Part shown: positions 1-13,300 of the stretch, in pieces
Layout of the letters: each line of letters opens with the position of its first letter
How positions within the stretch are numbered: position 1 is the stretch's first letter
Source: Loxodes magnus
Lineage: Eukaryota; Ciliophora; Karyorelictea; Loxodida; Loxodidae
Reading direction: 5' to 3'
Length of the DNA stretch: 64,000 nucleotides
Assembly (NCBI GenBank): GCA_946699065.1
Contig: CAMPDV010000009.1
Coordinates: 992,001-1,056,000 of the forward strand
The notes under the pieces: model-generated
The model's input: only the letters and a program-made list of their open reading frames with translations
Told to the model about the DNA's origin: nothing
The model's database searches: none
Program-made: the position numbers and the translations under genes

Positions 1-2
1 CT

Positions 3-677
3 ATCAATGTGCTAAACTATACTTTATAATTCTATCCTGAACAAAGAGTTAATTGCGCTTAATTATCATATTTAGTGTTTAGAGAGGAAGACTCATAGTC
101 CTATTAAAAAAGTTCATAGAGAAATGGAAGTTAGAATATAGATGAGATAAAATTAGACAAAGAAGGGCAAAATTACCAATTTTCCTCTTTGAATTAGTCC
201 AAAGCAAATGGTAATGAAATTGAAGATTTATCATTTTCTACTTCCAGAAGTGTAAGATCTCAAGGTCCAAATCGAAGTAAAGTACCTTCATCTGATTATA
301 TTGAATATCCTACTATACAAATTTTCAAAAATGGAGCAAATTCCAGCCTTTCTAATATACCAAAAGGACATGGGTCTTTGAAACTAAAAAATGGATCAGA
401 AATAAGAGGTAACTTTGTGAATGGATTTTTATAAGGTTAGGGTTATTTTCTAAGTAATTAAGGTGAAGAATATTCAGGTAATTTTAAGAACAACTTGTAC
501 GATGGAAGAGGAATTTTAAAAGGTAAGAAGTATACATACCATGGAGATTTTAAAGAAGGGATGAAGCATGGTTTTGGCTACATTATTTTCGCGAACGGAA
601 AGCATTTAGAAGGATAATTCAAAAAAGATAAGCTAGTAAAAAAAATAAATGAATTGTAAAAGTATGAGCTTAATTGA
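3..677 (+). CDS. Protein kinase C-terminal end fused to MORN repeats (5' partial)
   Basis: The frame is open from the window edge and ends at TGA after ...YELN, leaving 224 visible residues. The first ~25 residues (LQFYPEQRVNCAQL) match the end of a Ser/Thr kinase C-lobe, where family members read like 'P..R....LL'. A serine/asparagine-rich linker follows. From about residue 118 come about four MORN-type units with the usual G-x-G and Y-x-G-x-F spacing, for example YHGDFKEGMKHGFGY. MORN repeats commonly bind membrane lipids or act as scaffolds, so the protein is probably a membrane- or cytoskeleton-associated kinase. Kinase activity cannot be judged because the catalytic lobe lies outside the window. 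Many glutamines are TAA/TAG. The MORN part is firm; the kinase part rests on a short tail. Confidence 0.8.
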
Positions 678-1468
678 AATTTTTATTTATAAGTTTATAT
701 CAAACTTACACCTGCTTATCATATGTCTTTACTATCTTTCTGTTAATTTTTATACTTCCTTCTTTACTATATTCTCCTTAAAAGAAACTAATCTGTAAAA
801 ATCTAAATTGTATAAATTCATTTGCTATAAGATAAGTGCTATTATAGTCCTTCTATCGATGATTTTTATACTAGGAACACTTGAATTAGAGAAATAAAAT
901 AGTTTTTTAGAATATCAAAATTAATAATTGTTTGGAGCTTTTATTAGCAAATTAGCATAAATTAGCTTAAAGAACTTGATAGCCTTTTTATTTATAAAGG
1001 TAGTTTAATCTACATGAAAAAAGTTAAGAGATTAAGAAATAAACAAAAAAGACTTAAATTATAATAACAGAAGCTAAACTTTCAATCTTATAGCATTATA
1101 TAGCATTATACTTCTAATTTGCTTATTGAAATGTAATCTAAGTGTTTAAATATCTAAAGTGTGCTAATGCTATTAATTAAATAAGCCCTTGTTTAAAAGT
1201 ATTGATTATTCCTTAAATAAAGGGATATTAATTTGAGAGATGCTAAATGACTCAGGTTAAAGCTCTATAACTCTTTATAAAATATAGGACATTTTATAGC
1301 TATTAAAATAGAAAATATTATTATTAAGTGAAAGGATAAAGAATCAGATACCAGTAATGGAGATAGATATTTTGGATTAGTTGAAGAAATAAAAGATTAA
1401 ATAGAAATTCTAAATAAAAGGATTCTATATTAACAGTCTTGAAATGAAGGTTTAATAATAAATTTAAA
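678..1468. other. AT-rich intergenic region
   Basis: No convincing coding frame or RNA gene is seen. A short direct repeat (tatagcattatatagcattata) lies near 1090-1115. The last part should hold the promoter of the IBA57 gene, but I cannot point to a specific element. Confidence 0.5.
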
Positions 1469-2527
1469 ATGTAATAAATATTTAATAAATCATTGAGCTA
1501 TCTCTGCAAACTTGATAGAGCCATCTTCCTCATTGAAGGTTAGAATACAATCAAATATTTGCAAAATATGACGACAAATGATTTAAGACTTCTAAAAAAA
1601 TGACATGGAATACCTAATTTAATGCTTAACTCATAAGGCAGAATTATAGCTGATTTCATATTAACAAAGTGTCCTGGATTTGATTTTGAAGATAATTAGA
1701 AATTGTATTTGGACGTTCATAAAGAAGCTGCTGAAGAAGTGATAAGCACTTTGAAAAAATTCCGACTTAAAATGAAAGTTGACATAACTGATATAACTAA
1801 GGCAATGGATGTTTATCAGAAGTTTTTTTTGTTTAGTGACATAACTGAAAGAGGATAGCAAGTTCCTTTTATTTAAGAGAATGAAGAATAAAATTTTGAT
1901 CCTCTTGACAAATGTACTGCAATATACGATCCAAGAGTTTCTAATTTAGGTATAAGAATTATAGCTCCATCTGACTCTATTGAGGTGGAGCAAAGTAATG
2001 ATAAAACATAGATTGTTCCTATAACTATATATCACTTATTGAGGATGTTCTACGGAGTTGCTGAATATCCTGAAACTAAAGGAAGGATTCCATTATCATT
2101 TAATTTACATAAGTCGGCTCATATTTCCCTCAGTAAAGGCTGCTATGTAGGATAAGAGTTGATTAATCGGACTTACAGACAAGGAAATATCAGAAAAACG
2201 ATTCTTCCTTTCGTGGTAGATCCTCCAAGTAGTATGCTGAGTTAATTTCTTAAGGCAGAGTAAAAAGGATTAATTATTCCAATTGATTTTCTTAATGAAA
2301 GATATAAACTAAATTTGAAAGGAAAAAGTATCTTAAAAGACAAAATTAAAATAGGCTAAATTGTATCTAGCATACATAACTTTGGCCTAGCTTACATTGA
2401 CTTTACACATGTTTTAAACTAGGACAAAACAAACAAAATGGTTAACTGCTTTGTTGAAGAAAGCTAAATCTACTTCTGGAATCCTTTTTGGCTAGATTAC
2501 GACTTAGATAAAAACAAATGTGAATGA
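1469..2527 (+). CDS. IBA57: IBA57/CAF17-like folate-dependent Fe-S cluster assembly protein
   Basis: This 352-residue protein belongs to the GcvT-like (YgfZ/IBA57) family, which helps mature mitochondrial 4Fe-4S proteins. The hallmark motif KGCYVGQELINRTYRQGNIRK is present around residue 225 and carries the conserved cysteine. The N-terminal GcvT-like pattern is also clear: FLIEG, LQNMTTNDLRLL and then LNSQGRIIADFIL, comparable to LN.QGR..YD in other eukaryotes. The start chosen gives MQQIFNKSLSYLCKLDR, basic and free of acidic residues until the core begins, as expected of a mitochondrial presequence. TGA encodes Trp in LLKKWHG. The gene ends GAA-TGA, 73 bp from the convergent RING/Kelch gene. 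No intron is needed. Confidence 0.9.
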
Positions 2528-2600
2528 GAGTAGTTAAAGCTATTTTATTAAACTAAATCTAATTTATTAATCTTTTTAAAATTGTGCGAAGCATATTTCA

Positions 2601-4643
2601 TCATATAGAGGTAAGTAAATTCAATATAATATAATAAAAAATCTTATATATATTCCTTATGCTAATTAGAAAGGGAATAGATATTGATAAAGCAATATAA
2701 AATATATAGATATTAAATTAATTATAAAACAATGTAGATCTTTAATATTTTGTAGTCTCCCAATTTTTGTCTTTAATATCAAAAATGTAGAATCCTTTTT
2801 CTCCATCAAAGATAATTGCTTTATGTTATTTTAAGACCACATTACATAAAGTAAAGGATGGTATTTCTTACCCATTTCCAAACGTAGAAATTTGATCTTC
2901 TTTTATTTCCTATGCTGTCTGACTAGAGGAAACATTTAGTTAGTATACAAAATCTTTAGAAAAGATTAATATTTGCTCTGTATCGTGAAGACTAAGGATA
3001 GGAAGTTTGTTATCTGTGTACTCTTTTAAACTTATTTAAATAACATTCCACAAATCTTGGTTAATATTATAGCTTTGTATTGTACTTCTTCATGACACGT
3101 TAAACCCTCCAAATAGATAAATTCCTTACTAATCGCCTTTTACATAACAGGCAGATCCAAAAGCAACTGGTATATGAATATCACTTATTTCCTTTCATTT
3201 CCAGTTATTAAAGTCAAAGCATTCGCACTTCTTAGTTAAAAAATTGCTTTAAAATTGTCCTGAAATGCTCTTAATTTGACTTCATCCAGACAGTACAAAA
3301 ATTTGTCCAGGATAAGCTGTAAAAGCTTATACATAAAGGCTAGCATGTGAGATGTGCTAAAATAGCATGTTTGGCAGGTAAAAAAGCTATAAATCTTGAG
3401 TAACTATGCAAGCTTATTTTGATGTTTTCTCCTAATTTATAGATCCACATCCTCCTGTAAGGACAACTACATTGAGTAATGATAAGAAGATTTAATTACA
3501 TCCATAAGAAGGATTACTCTATTTTTAAAACAGCAAGCAATCTTATTTAGTCATTTTATTCTGTTAAAAATGAACAATACACTTTTCACTAAAATTCAAA
3601 AAGAATGGAAAAGTGTTTTTGCTCACAAACCTTTAATTAACTGAAGAAACATCTTCAATCTAATCCATTAGAGCTTCTAAAGCTTGTGCCTTAAATTAGT
3701 ATAAAAATCCTTTATAGTTTTTTTCTAGGTATTGTCTAATTAATATATTAGACTCATCAATGAATTCTTAAGAGTAAATTATTCATTGCAGAACTTCTTC
3801 TATTGTAATTTCCTCAGGATACTAAAAATTTTCGACAGCACTTATGATCTCTTCTAAATCTTTTAAATTATCATGCGATGGAAGAAAGTTATAATTGAAA
3901 TGTTCGTTTATTTACTTTTCAAATTGTCCTGAGCTTTGAGATACAGAATTTTTGAGTTCATCACATAGCATGTCAAGTTTTCATAAGCAATAATTGTAAG
4001 TACGCTAGCTAAAGTTTAATTATTCGCATAACTATGAAGATTTGTTAATTAGGGAAGATTAAAAATCTTCAATTTACTGCTTCATTTCTCTGTATTTTTG
4101 AATTATCTACTCACTAGCTTAATTATAATCCTCAGTATTATGCCCTTTATGACCTCCAAAAATCATGCAATTAGCACATCCAAATTACGAGCAATCTTTG
4201 CAGAAAAATTCGATTTCTTTGTTATGTTCTTAGCATTTCTATGATAGACCATAATAGGCCTCTTTCTCATTTTCATTCTAATCATAAATTTCGCTACATT
4301 CTGATCCAGAATACTGGTTCATCATAATTATTAGGTTTTTTTGAATTTCATCTGGATGCTTAAATGTTTACATTCTATCAAATGGACAAGTTATATTAGT
4401 GTAGTTTTCTCTCTTGTATAATCCATTTATGCATATTAAACAAAAAGTATGTCCACAATCTAGCACCTTTGCTACTCTTTCTGCATCGTCAAAGTTTTCC
4501 TCACAGATTCCGCATTCAAATTTGCTTTACTAAGCAAAACCAGCAAGAATATTAGGAGAAACAGTTGGTCTAGTAGTAAGATCTGAAATTGATTCTCTGA
4601 AGTAGTCTACATTATTTCAATTTTGAGACTTGTTATTTCCCAT
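2601..4643 (-). CDS. RING-B-box-coiled-coil protein with Kelch-like propeller (TRIM-like E3 ligase)
   Basis: A 680-residue frame runs from MGNNKSQNW to TGA. Residues ~42-90 form a RING finger (CGICEENF, then LDCGHTFCLICI and CPFDR). A B-box-like zinc site follows (CQEHNKE, FFCKDC, CANC, H/H) near 130-165. Next comes a coiled coil to about 230, and the C-terminal half shows Kelch-like blades (VVLTGGCGS, YLFGGF). This order is that of TRIM-type ubiquitin ligases, with a Kelch propeller as the likely substrate-binding end. MGNNKS could be N-myristoylated. The last ~45 residues, after NWETTKY, are hydrophobic and AT-rich. They are included only because the first in-frame TGA is at 2601, so the true C-terminus is the least certain part. 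Confidence 0.82.
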
Positions 4644-5450
4644 TATGACTTTGCAATTAAAAACAAAGAATAAGAAAATTCATACTTAATAGTACAAAAA
4701 CTTTTAAGTAATGAGGGTTAAATTGGTTACAGAGTAACGAGCAAAAGTTTCTTATTAAAAACGAATATTTTTAATTAACTGTAATTATACTTCATAAGTA
4801 TATGCATTATCATTTCAGATTACATCCTACATGAAAATGCCTAAGGAGTTTAAATATTTTTTACTTCCTAAAAACGTTTGAATAAACCATAACTATGCTA
4901 ATGCTTAGTATTGTTTGTTTAATATTGTAGTTATTTTACTTAAATGGAGAAACTGATTACAAATATAACTATTTATGGAGTTATATTGATACTTAATATA
5001 TGCAAATTATTTTATATAATGAGATAAAGTTTGGTAGTTAGACACCTTTATTTAAGTGCTATATAAAATTAGATTGCATTAAACTTAGTAAAATGAAGCA
5101 CAGTAATTAGTTCTAAAATAATATTTGCCAGTATAAGAATATATCTCTTTTTAGTAAATATTGATTATACTCTAAAGAAATTTACTATTTATCTATAAAG
5201 AGACTAAATAAATAGTTTACATTTAATATAAGTTTAATTTCTTTGCTTGGTCAGAATTTTTCTTTTGCTCTATGATTAAATTAATAGTTCTAAAGCTTAA
5301 AGTAATTTTTTAATTTCATTGAATATGAAGCATTTAAATTCTTAATTATCCTTTTAACTTTAAGCAAATTAATTAAAATAGGATATTTAGAGAGCAGGGT
5401 CAATTATTTTAGTGCATTATTAATTAAGCAAAACTAATTTATAAAATATT
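4644..5450. other. AT-rich intergenic region
   Basis: No frame on either strand reads as a protein, and no RNA gene is recognised. The left side is the upstream region of the RING/Kelch gene; the right side is the 3' flank of the DIS3L2-like gene. Confidence 0.5.
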
Positions 5451-8400
5451 TCATGTTTCACTCTTTATCTTATTTTTTTCAACAGGTTCATGCTATTCTT
5501 TTAGTTCTTACTAATTATTGGGTGAAGAATGTAAGATCTTTATTTAATAGGTTGTAGGAACTTTCTCAGCCTTTGAAAGAGTAATGTCTAAAACATCCAT
5601 AAACTAAATTTTCTAAATTTCTAGCTTTTCTTCTATTTTCCAAGTAATAAACAAGATAGGTTAAGGAATTACTCGTGCTTGTTCCTTTTCACTTTCATTT
5701 TTGCTGTTATCTTTTATTTCTTCTACTGACTCTAATGTATTTAATCCACTCTACTTTTCCTGATTCCTTTAGTCTAACGATTAATTCTATTTTTCTACTT
5801 ATGCTTCCATTTGCTAGTCTTTTTGAAGTTTCTCTTAATTTAACTTTTCTTCAAGTTTTAATTCGTTTGTAATAGTTTTTTCAAGAAATCCTTATAGTTA
5901 ATCGTATTCAAGAGACTTTAATATTCCAAACTCTGGAATTACTAATTAAATTTCTTTCTTATCAAAGAAAACAACATAGGCTTTAGTTTTAATTTCTCTA
6001 GATCCTAGAAAGAGAGCAAAATACATGTTGTCTGATTTTCTAGAAACTATTCTATTATCGAACTTAGCTCTGTTGCAGTTATCTATTACTTCTTAGTTTG
6101 TTTCGTAAACCTTCTAATTATTTAGTATAGAAGCCAATTACCTGTGTACTATTACATCTGGATATCTCCTTATTGGTGAAGTAAAATGAGTGTAAGAATC
6201 GAAGCTCAGTGCATAATGCAGGAAGTTGTCTTTGTCACCTGCTATGATATATTGAGCTGCTTTTTAAGCTTTTCTGATTACACAATCTATTACAATTCCA
6301 ATTTCTGATCCAAATTGATTATCTAAGTGATTTACCAAATCTAGCAAATTCCTTATGTTAAAATTAGCCATATCAAAAGAGCAGCCATTTAAACGTGCTA
6401 TTATCATTTGTAAAGTGTTAATCAAATAACTTTTAGGGGGTGGATGAATTCTAACCACTGCTTATTTCTTACATCTCTACAATAAAATTTCAGCTACCTT
6501 CTAATTAGCAAGCAGCATTAACTCTTCAATCAATTAATGTGATTCATCATTTTCATATATTTCATAACTAGTTGGTAATTTGCTGTCTTCAGGAAAGTTA
6601 AAATGCATCTTTAGATTTTTTAGAATGAAAGCTCCATTTGCAAGTCTTTTTTTTCTAAAAATCCTTGTAAACTTCAATATTTGTAGTATGTCCTGCTAAA
6701 CTTCTAATGGAATTTCGCTTTCATTTACTTTATCACCTTATATAACTTTCATTACTTAAGGATAGCACAATCTTGCGTTGTTTTTCATTACTGTTTTGAA
6801 AATTTAGGGATCCTTTACAAAATTTCCTTCATCATTGACGTAGAAAAATATGGAGAATGTCAGCTTATCTCCATTTTAATTGAGGGAACATAAATTATCA
6901 CACAAGACCCTAGGTAGCATCGGATAAACTGCATCTACTAAATAGATAGTAGTAGATCTCAAGATTGCTTCATTATCAAGTGGCGAGGCTTGCTCTAAAA
7001 AATAGGACACATCAGCAATATGAACTCCAAGTTCCCATGTACCATCTTCTAGTTTAAAAATACTAATTGCATCGTCTAAATCTCTCGCAGTTTCAGGATC
7101 AATTGTAAAAACATTTCTATTTTATCTAATGTCCAATCTTTTTTAATACTCTTCAGCTGGAATTTCAAACTCTGCATATTTGTCTTAAGCCCATTTTAGA
7201 GCTTCTGGATCATAATCTCGCGTATATAGCTAGTACTCTTAAAGTAAAGCTTAGGTTTCTACTTAAGGATCTCCACCTTATCCAAAATATCTATGTACCT
7301 TGGCTAGTGGAGAAGCTCCCTGCGTTCATTTGATGTAACTAAATTCGTAAATCTTCATTGAAGGATTAACGCTATTTTTTTGATCCTATATAAATTCAAA
7401 AGGCAAATCCTTTTGTAATAGAAAAGCAGGCTATAGCTTATCGTGAAGTGGTTGAATTATGACTCCAAAATTAATTTCGTTTTTAATATGTAAAGTTCCA
7501 AGGTGAAAGGATTTTAGCACTTTGCTTTCTAGAACTCCTATTACCAAAGGAACTTTTCCTTATATGTCATTTACAAATTTTTCATCTTTCATTTATTCTA
7601 AATAATTTTAAATCTCTACACCTGCAGTTGCTTCTAATATATTCTCTTATTGAGAATTAACTTAAGAAAATTCTTTTGCTTCATTTATTTAATATTAAAG
7701 CCATTGATTCTAAGATTTAAATTATGTACTTTCTGATTTTTACCTTCAGTTTAAAAATGTGTTCTTTATCCCTAACTTCAGATTACTCAATTCATTATCA
7801 TAGTCTTTTGAATAAAGGTCAATAACGTTACTGTACTTTACAAACTGTTAATATCTGACAAACTTGACAACTACTTAATCTTCATTAAAGCATCTGTTTA
7901 TGTAATAATAACCTTCAAGTCTAAATTAATTTTCAAACTATGGAATTTTCAGATATGCTAACTAGAAATTACCTTACGTAAATTATATAGTTCCTTAATA
8001 TGCTAGTCCCGCTTAAATCATTTACTCTAACTCTTTTTTTTGTAAATGAGGATGTAGATCTGTTTAGTTTGCTTATTAGGCTATACTATCTTTTTTTAGT
8101 CATTGCTAATTTTATTCTTTTTATGGTTTTTATATCCAACTTTTATCAGATGATGCTTAAAATTTCTGTGCTTCTACCTGTTGTCAATAATTCTTCTAAT
8201 TCTAAAGCAAATTAACTTGCTCTTAATCTTATTTTTCTTTTAAAGCAAAGGGATCTCTCACAGCTTGTGAAATTTATTCGTTATTATATTCAGCCAGTTT
8301 CTGCTGAATATTAGGAACCTCTTAAAACTTTAAAGCTTCAATATTTTATATTTTCTATTACTCTTCTATTTATTTCCAAGAATTATCAATGAATTAGTTT

Positions 8401-9353
8401 TGCTTCCAATTTCCCTCTACTTAATTTTAAGTTCAATTATCCTAAGTATTTTATTTCTATTATGCAAGAAATTTTGGTTCATATTATATAATGAATGCAT
8501 CCTCCCATATATTTTTTGACTCAGTTCTTTATTAAAACATTTGCTAGGAATTAAAGTCTTAAGGATCTCACTTGTTTTGGATTTAGTTATCATCATGTTT
8601 TTCTTAGTAATTTGAATATTTCCATCTTTAGATATCTTTTGGATTCTGATATTAATTATTATTATCTTCTCGTTGGCTGTTTTTCGGCTATCATTTATAT
8701 CCTTCAGTTTAATAAGAATTCCATACTTATTTTTTTATTTACTCTTTATTTTAGTTGTTACTACCTCCTTATCTCTGATTCTAAACTAAATCAAAATCTC
8801 TTCAAGGATTATTCTCGTTCTATATTTAAACTTGCTCTGTGGAATGTTCCTATATTTATTTTTCATAGTTTAAATGTTGCATACTCCAAGTTTTTACTTT
8901 TAAAGGGTCTCCTTGAAAGTTTTAAATTATGGGTTTTCCGACATAAGACTAGCTCTAAACATCTTAAGATTTATAGTGTTATTCGTCTTCAGTTATTCAA
9001 TTACCTATTAAATGCAAAGTCTTCCTTCTTTTGATTTTCTCAATAAACTGATTTGCTTATTATTAATTGTTCTGCTGCATGATAAACTAAATATCATAAG
9101 AGATTCTATTATTCTACTCTCCCTCTTTATTATAATCTTTTTCTTAATCAAAATCTTGTACAAAGTTATCCGTTTTCTTCCATTATGTATCTTGAGAGTT
9201 TTACCATCTGAAGTTTTATCCCTTATATTACTGATAGTAAGTTTATTACTGGTATTTCTAATACCCACCTCTCTGACTCCTATCTTCATAGTAAAATTTT
9301 TAGTTTCTTCTGTTAGATCTTTGAGACATTATTATTTAAGAATAAAGAAATCA
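5451..9353 (-). CDS. DIS3L2: DIS3L2-like 3'-5' exoribonuclease (RNase II/RNB family) with long Q-rich N-terminus
   Basis: One frame of 1300 residues is open from ATG at 9353 to ACA-TGA. The RNB catalytic motif [11 protein letters not shown] (about residue 752) has all four metal-binding aspartates. [10 protein letters not shown] and [26 protein letters not shown] are near-textbook DIS3/DIS3L2 motifs. An OB/cold-shock part begins near residue 440 (AYQGTIQFTQGNFQLAYL). An S1-like tail lies near 1080-1190. I see no PIN nuclease domain, which favours DIS3L2/Ssd1 over DIS3. The family degrades 3'-uridylated RNAs in the cytoplasm. Unusual are the ~430-residue N-terminus rich in Gln, Asn and Trp, and a charged C-terminal extension of ~110 residues. 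The exact start is uncertain because the N-terminal part is low-complexity. Confidence 0.9.
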
Positions 9354-10305
9354 TCTTTTAATCAAATATGCATGACTTTATGGAATAAATAAGCTCTTCT
9401 TATTACTTGAGATTAGCTAAGTACAATTAGATTCTATCGCTAGTATTTAGGGTTACCTTCAGTAAGCAAGATAATTTCATTTAGCTATTATAGATACTTT
9501 GATAAAAAGCTTCGCTTGCATACTAGTAGTCAAGCACCAAACTGCCTATAAAGTTAAATGATATTGATTGATATAAAAGTGTTCTTACCAAGTTAAACTT
9601 GAAAAGGGGTATTTTATAAACAGTTATAAGAGAATAAACTACAAGCAATAGCAAAAGAAGTATAAGAAATTTAATGCTTTTGTATATGTCTATTAGAATA
9701 TACTATATTTAGACTAATATAGAAGCATTAGTATAGTTAAAGATTAATTTTTCCATTGATTAATTATACATTCTTTAAATATTTATATCTAATTAGATTT
9801 TGCTTCCTTAATTAAACTTTACTATAGAGTATCTTTTAAATTTAAATCAAAGTTACTTCTCAATTATTTTAGAAATGGCAGCTTATTTTTATTTTTGCTA
9901 TGCATATCATATGCTTACTAGTTATGAATTCTAGAAATTTTAAAGTTTAAAGATTAAAAGATGTAGGTTTAATTTAATTGACTGATAAATTTATAATATA
10001 AATGCTCCAAAACTAATTAAGCACTTCAATTGAGTAATATCTTTAAGTATAAATCTTGCTAATATATCTCTTATTAGTATACATAGCTTTTTGCTTATTT
10101 TGGTATTAATTCTCTCTTTTTTAGTTAAGATAGATGTGTTCAAAGGTATTAGATACTAAGTTTATTTATATGCATCAATATTTTTCTTATACTCTTTGAG
10201 CGTTACACTGACTACATTCGAAACCATAAGAGCATTTCTAAGTTATGCATCTCTAAAATAATAAGTAAACATAGGGGGCTTAAAGAGAGTGAGAGAGAGT
10301 AAGGT
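9354..10305. other. AT-rich intergenic region (divergent promoters)
   Basis: This spacer lies between the divergent DIS3L2-like and SNF2 genes. No coding frame is convincing. The last ~60 bases before the SNF2 start are purine-rich (gagagtgagagagag), which may be 5' UTR. The SNF2 reading frame is open upstream of its chosen ATG but has no earlier in-frame ATG close by. Confidence 0.5.
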
Positions 10306-13300
10306 ATGAAGAAGAATGAGAAGTGAAGAGAATAAATAGAATTAACAGAATTAAAGAGTAAATTAGAAGTTCCATATTTGTGTATAATGCTCGCAGGAAA
10401 CAACATGAATTAGGTAAGTTTATTTATTAATTAAATTAGTGTAAACCACATCTTGTTAATTTATTCAACACCTAGAATTCCGCTGTTGGCTAGCTTTTGG
10501 CAAACTACCGTCCTACTTTGGACTAGCAGTTCCAGCTTGCTCATTAATTATCAGCCTTTAAACTTCTTATTAGAGGAATTCTTCCTTGTTCTGAACTTAT
10601 TTCTTATACTAAAAAAAATAGCAAACCTGAAGCTCTTAACAACCAGCTAAAATTTAGCGCGTAGTAGTATCTTGCACTCTAACAGTAAAGAGAAAAGGAA
10701 TAAAATGCAGTTTCTACCTCATTGTAGAATATGATTCCTCTGCTTCCTAAGTAAATATAAAGCAATTATGAGCTAAAACTAGCAATTCTTAAAGCACTCA
10801 AAATACAGCAAAAGCTAAGGAAAAAGTAGCATCCTCCTCTTTAGCATGAGCTTGAGTACTGTCTTCTTTCTAGAGAATTCTACTAAAGATCTAGTTAAAA
10901 TCTAGCTTCCTAGTTAAAAAAGGAAAAATATATATAAGAGAGATTTGAAATGGCCATGCTTATGGGTCATGAGCTACGTAAAAAGAGAAAGCATAAAGCA
11001 TTCTTGGAGGAACTAGTAGACTATCATAGGAAATTTTAAGAATTTCACAAAAGAAAATATGGAATTCTGCGTAAAAAAGCATGCAATGCTAAAGCTTACT
11101 TAGAATGGTTAGAAAGAAGAGAGTAAGCTGCTAAAGACAAAGCAGAGAAAGAAAGAATGAAGGCATTAAAAGCAAATGATATAGATTCGTATATCAAATA
11201 CTTGAAAAATACCAAAAACAAAAGGTTAATCGAAATTTTGAAGTAGACTGATACTTTTCTCAGATAATTAGGTGCTAAAGTACTACTTTAGAAAGGTGAA
11301 ACAGGATAAGAGATTTTTGATTCCCAAAATGAAGATGTAGCTGAAACTATAAAGTAAAGCACCAAAATGTATTATTCTATCACTCATAGCATTTAAGAAG
11401 ATATCAAAGAGTAGCCTAATATGCTAGAAGGAGGTTCACTTAAAAGTTACTAATTATCAGGTCTCCAATGGTTAGTTTCACTGTATAATAATAATCTTCA
11501 TGGAATTCTGGCAGACGAAATGGGTCTTGGCAAAACTATCTAGACAATATCATTATTCGCATACATTATAGAGAAAAAGAAAAATATGGGTCCTTTCTTA
11601 GTTGTAGCTCCTCTCTCAACTATATCAAACTGAACTGTTGAATTTGAGAAATGGGCTCCTTCCATAAAGGTTTTGGTTTACAAAGGACCACCTAGTTATA
11701 GAAAATAGATAGTAACCTAAGAGTTATCAGCAAGGAAGTTTAATGTGCTAGTAACAACTTACGAGTATATAATGAAAGATAAAAATTAACTAGGAAAAAT
11801 TTTCTGGGAGTATATTATTGTTGATGAAGGCCATAGAATGAAAAATGCTAAATCTAAGTTTGCTTAAATCTTAGGACTAACCTTTTAATCTAGTCACAGG
11901 TTACTTCTAACTGGAACTCCTCTCTAAAATAACTTATAAGAATTATGGGCTCTTCTTAACTTCTTGCTTCCTAAGATATTTAGCTCATTGGAAGATTTCG
12001 AAAAATGGTTTTCTTAACCTTTTAAAAATGTAACTGGAGAAAATATGGCCTTGTCAGAGGAAGAAACACTTCTTGTTATAAATAGACTTCATCAAGTCCT
12101 TAGACCATTTCTCTTAAGACGAGTCAAAAGAGAAGTTGAATCTGAATTACCAGAAAAGACAGAGTATGTATTAAAAGTAGAAGTCAGCCCATGGTAGAAA
12201 ATCCTTTACAAAGATATTCAAGAAAGAGGCTTCACCAGCAAGGATCCATACACAGGAAAAATTGGGAGAATAAATCTAAATAACTCAGTAATGCAACTGA
12301 GAAAGGTATGTAACCATCCTTATATGTTCCTACCTATTAACGAAATCTACTAAAGACCTAAAGATGAAATATGGAGAAGTTCTGGAAAATTTGAACTGCT
12401 AGATAAAATCCTAATAAAGCTGATTAAAAAAAGACATAGATGTCTTATTTTTAGCCAAATGACTTAGCTTTTAGATATTTTGCAGATTTTTCTTGATTAT
12501 CGCTAATTCTAGTATTTGAGACTAGATGGTACTACAAAATCTGAAGATAGAATGGCTATTCTGTAGAGGTTTAACGTAGAAAACTCTCCCTATGACATAT
12601 TCTTACTCTCAACTAGAGCTGGAGGATTGGGATTAAACTTATAAACTGCTGATACTGTAATTCTATTTGACAGTGATTGAAATCCTGCTGCTGATCTATA
12701 AGCATAAGATAGAGCACATAGAATTGGTTAAAAAAGAGACGTTAAAGTGTTGAGACTAATCACTCCTACTGGAGTTGAAGAACAAATTTTACAAAGAGCA
12801 AATGAGAAGATAAAACTAGAGGGCACCATTATTCAAGCAGGACTGTTCAATAATAAAGCTACTGATTTTGATAGAAGAGAAAAGCTTAAAGAAATTTTGG
12901 ACAGATAAGAATTTTAGGATGAGCTAGAGGAAGAAACTGCACATGGTGATGAAGAGATTAACTAAATGATAGCAAGAAGTGAAGAAGAACTATCATTTTT
13001 TAACGAAATGGATTAGTAAAGATATGAGAAAGAAGCTGAACTTATCCGTTTAGCTAAAGAACATGGAGTTAACGGAAACTATAGACTACTTAGAGAGGAT
13101 GAAGTTCCTTAGTGGGTGAGAATGACGGAAGAAGAAATAAATAAGATAGACTAAACAGGAAAGTTTAAGAGAAATAGAAAAGATGTAAATTACAATGAAA
13201 ATTCAGATCTAAGTGATTTCGAAGAAAGCATTATTGAAAAGTAAAGCAACAAAATCGTTGAAACTGTAAACAGCACTCATACATCAATACCTTCATCATA

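Noticed and set aside
2601-2760. TAA after ...NWETTKY as the real stop of the RING/Kelch gene
   Set aside because: Everywhere else TAA is glutamine and all clear gene ends are TGA. I kept the TGA at 2601 but marked the tail as uncertain.
8612-9392. Leucine-rich plus-strand frames
   Set aside because: They are shadows of the Q-rich N-terminal part of the minus-strand DIS3L2-like gene; antisense of TAA/TAG-rich coding sequence reads as leucine.
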